Shown in pieces: positions 62,798 to 64,000 of a stretch of 64,000 nucleotides of DNA. The stretch covers positions 3,348,001 to 3,412,000 of the forward strand of contig JASJZH010000006.1 of assembly GCA_037178975.1 (NCBI GenBank). Reading direction: 5' to 3'. The translations under genes were made by a program, and so were the position numbers. Origin of the DNA: Oscheius tipulae. Its lineage: Eukaryota > Nematoda > Chromadorea > Rhabditida > Rhabditidae. The notes under the pieces are model-generated. The model worked only from the letters and a program-made list of their open reading frames with translations. It ran no database searches and was not told the DNA's origin. Positions within the stretch are counted from its first letter, which is position 1. The number at the start of each line of letters is the position of its first letter.

Positions 62798-63901
62798 TCA
62801 CACATGGAAGTTCTTCGAATCGACGGTTCCGGTTTGTGACTGGCCAAAAGCTGGATCTACAGAGATGTTGATTGGAATATATTTCTGTTCACCTACCCTC
62901 ATTGGACCTACGAACAGCTCCGGCTCAGAAATTGCAAAGCCTGAGTGCATATATTGCTGAATAGCCACGTCGGCTCTAAAAACTTTATGAGTGCGTGTCT
63001 TCTTCTCCAAACCTCATTCCAATAAGACGATGGATGCTCGAGAACTGAATCACTGGATGTTCTATACAGACATTGGAGCCATCCACCAAAAGAGGAACTT
63101 TTTCAACACGGAAGGAAGAACCAGTTTCGCCATCAACTACACACCGTATGTTATAGAGACATATTTCAAAACATACCGATAAACACATCCATTAGAATTT
63201 TACCCGCGGATGTAGTAGACAGAACAGCATCTTTGACCTGTCGTCCACTCAAAGAAATAGTTTCTCCACTGGTCGTCTCCAGTAAACCCTAGAAACAAAG
63301 ATTCAGTTTGCTCGTGCTATCAAAGGCTCAAGTCTATGTTTGCTTCCTGGTGGGAGACCAGACTTTTTCATTAGACGCGTGATCTACGCAACACGACTAG
63401 GCTCATGTGGTTCAATTATCGATGATGACAAAAAATGAATCCTTTTGAGCAAAAACTACCAAAACGCTTCATGAATAGTAAAAAAAAGAAAACTCACTTT
63501 GAAAGAGGAACGGTCCTTTGTGAAAATGAGTCGAGCGTTGCCAGTTTCGGAGATTTGGTAGAGGACTCCAAGACGGTTATTCATATCGCGGTACCTGTAG
63601 CGACGCTGCATCTTGACTAAGCAGAACAAACAGCAATTGAGAGAGGATGTAAAGTCCAAAATATAACTGGTGGACACTACAGGTGGGTCAGCTTGACAAA
63701 GTTGGCCCGCTCTTCACACCTTACCGGAATAGGAACAGGGTCGGAGGTCTTTTTCGTTTGATTGAGACATGGAAGAAATGTGGTGCCACGTGAGAAAAGT
63801 CGCGAGACAAAGCATGTCCCGATAACGAACTGTGTAACGACAAACATCAAAGCTCCTGAAGGATGCCGTCTGTTCCAAACCTTACTGATCAAAAATTTCA
63901 C
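62798..63901 (-). CDS. Unrecognised membrane-associated protein (5' end uncertain, may leave the window)
   Basis: Minus-strand exons with good splice sites. The first seen has a hydrophobic segment (ALMFVVTQFVIGTCFVSRLF, about 63800-63860) near the N-terminus, which suggests a type II membrane or signal-anchor protein. Then MQRRYRYRDMNNRLGVLYQI, GNARLIFTKDRSSFK, a 200-base intron, GLLETTSGETISLSGRQV, AVLSTTSAGKILMDVFI, DGETGSSFRVEKVPLLVDGS, HPVIQFSSIHRLIGM, ADVAIQQYMHSGFAISEPEL, ending KNFHV at 62798. The pattern is all beta. I do not recognise the family. No ATG fits the first exon, so the start lies further right or beyond the window. Confidence 0.6.
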
Positions 63902-64000
63902 TAGGAAACGAGCAGGATCAATTTTCAGGCAAAGGTATGCAGAAGAGGCTAGACAGGGAAGTGTAAAAGTTATATTGGAGAAACCGCGTGTTCTTACACT

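Overview
The window is eukaryotic and almost certainly from a nematode. Every gene is broken by many GT-AG introns, most only about 35-45 bases long. The protein families are typical of free-living nematodes: transthyretin-like proteins, thaumatin-like protein, astacin with EGF/CUB/TSP1, C-type lectins, a DUF1248-type acetyltransferase, DB-module/FN3/Ig protein, and GCK-3 and SNX-6 orthologues. Several AG acceptors sit right in front of an ATG, as expected for spliced-leader acceptors. 3' acceptors are less uniform than the TTTTCAG rule of Caenorhabditis, so I do not assign a genus. No rRNA, tRNA or CRISPR array was seen.

Layout. 1-5555: a leucine-rich-repeat membrane protein (cut by the left edge), a thaumatin-like protein, a GNAT enzyme and a small C-type lectin on the opposite strand. 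5791-9669: a small secreted protein gene whose long intron holds a decayed antisense RTE-like non-LTR retrotransposon. 9688-14767 (minus): an SLC17-type transporter and an inward-rectifier K+ channel. 14768-18699: nothing recognised. 18700-22011: a transthyretin-like protein and a carboxylesterase with an optional membrane tail. 22121-25840 (minus): two tandem ionotropic-receptor-like genes. 26051-29536: an astacin protease, then a two-domain C-type lectin. 29655-30735 (minus): an unrecognised type I membrane protein. 30736-35116: a 4.4 kb pyrimidine-rich gap. 35117-36793: an ERK5-like kinase with a changed activation loop.

36983-42525 (minus) is an IGSF9/Turtle-like adhesion receptor. One of its introns (40005-42365) contains a complete oppositely oriented gene, an Ig/FN3/DB secreted protein (40256-42277). 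45965-51956: a glutamate transporter, then on the minus strand a transthyretin-like protein, a Thr-rich EGSG-bearing secreted protein and an SLC35A nucleotide-sugar transporter. 53043-56074: a novel Cys-rich secreted protein with a Thr/Pro/Glu tail. 56710-62054 (minus): GCK-3 (SPAK/OSR1) kinase and SNX-6. 62798-63901 (minus): an unrecognised membrane-associated protein near the right edge.

The genes do not form a single pathway. Loose themes are secreted defence or extracellular-matrix proteins (thaumatin, lectins, astacin, TTR-like, EGSG protein) and neuronal membrane proteins (EAAT, iGluR-like, Kir, IGSF9-like). The most interesting items are the nested Ig-superfamily genes, the TQH-loop MAP kinase, the shared C-terminal tail of the tandem receptors, and the esterase that can switch between soluble and anchored ends. 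Exon boundaries were read by eye from splice signals and reading frame; ends are given to the base where start and stop were found.
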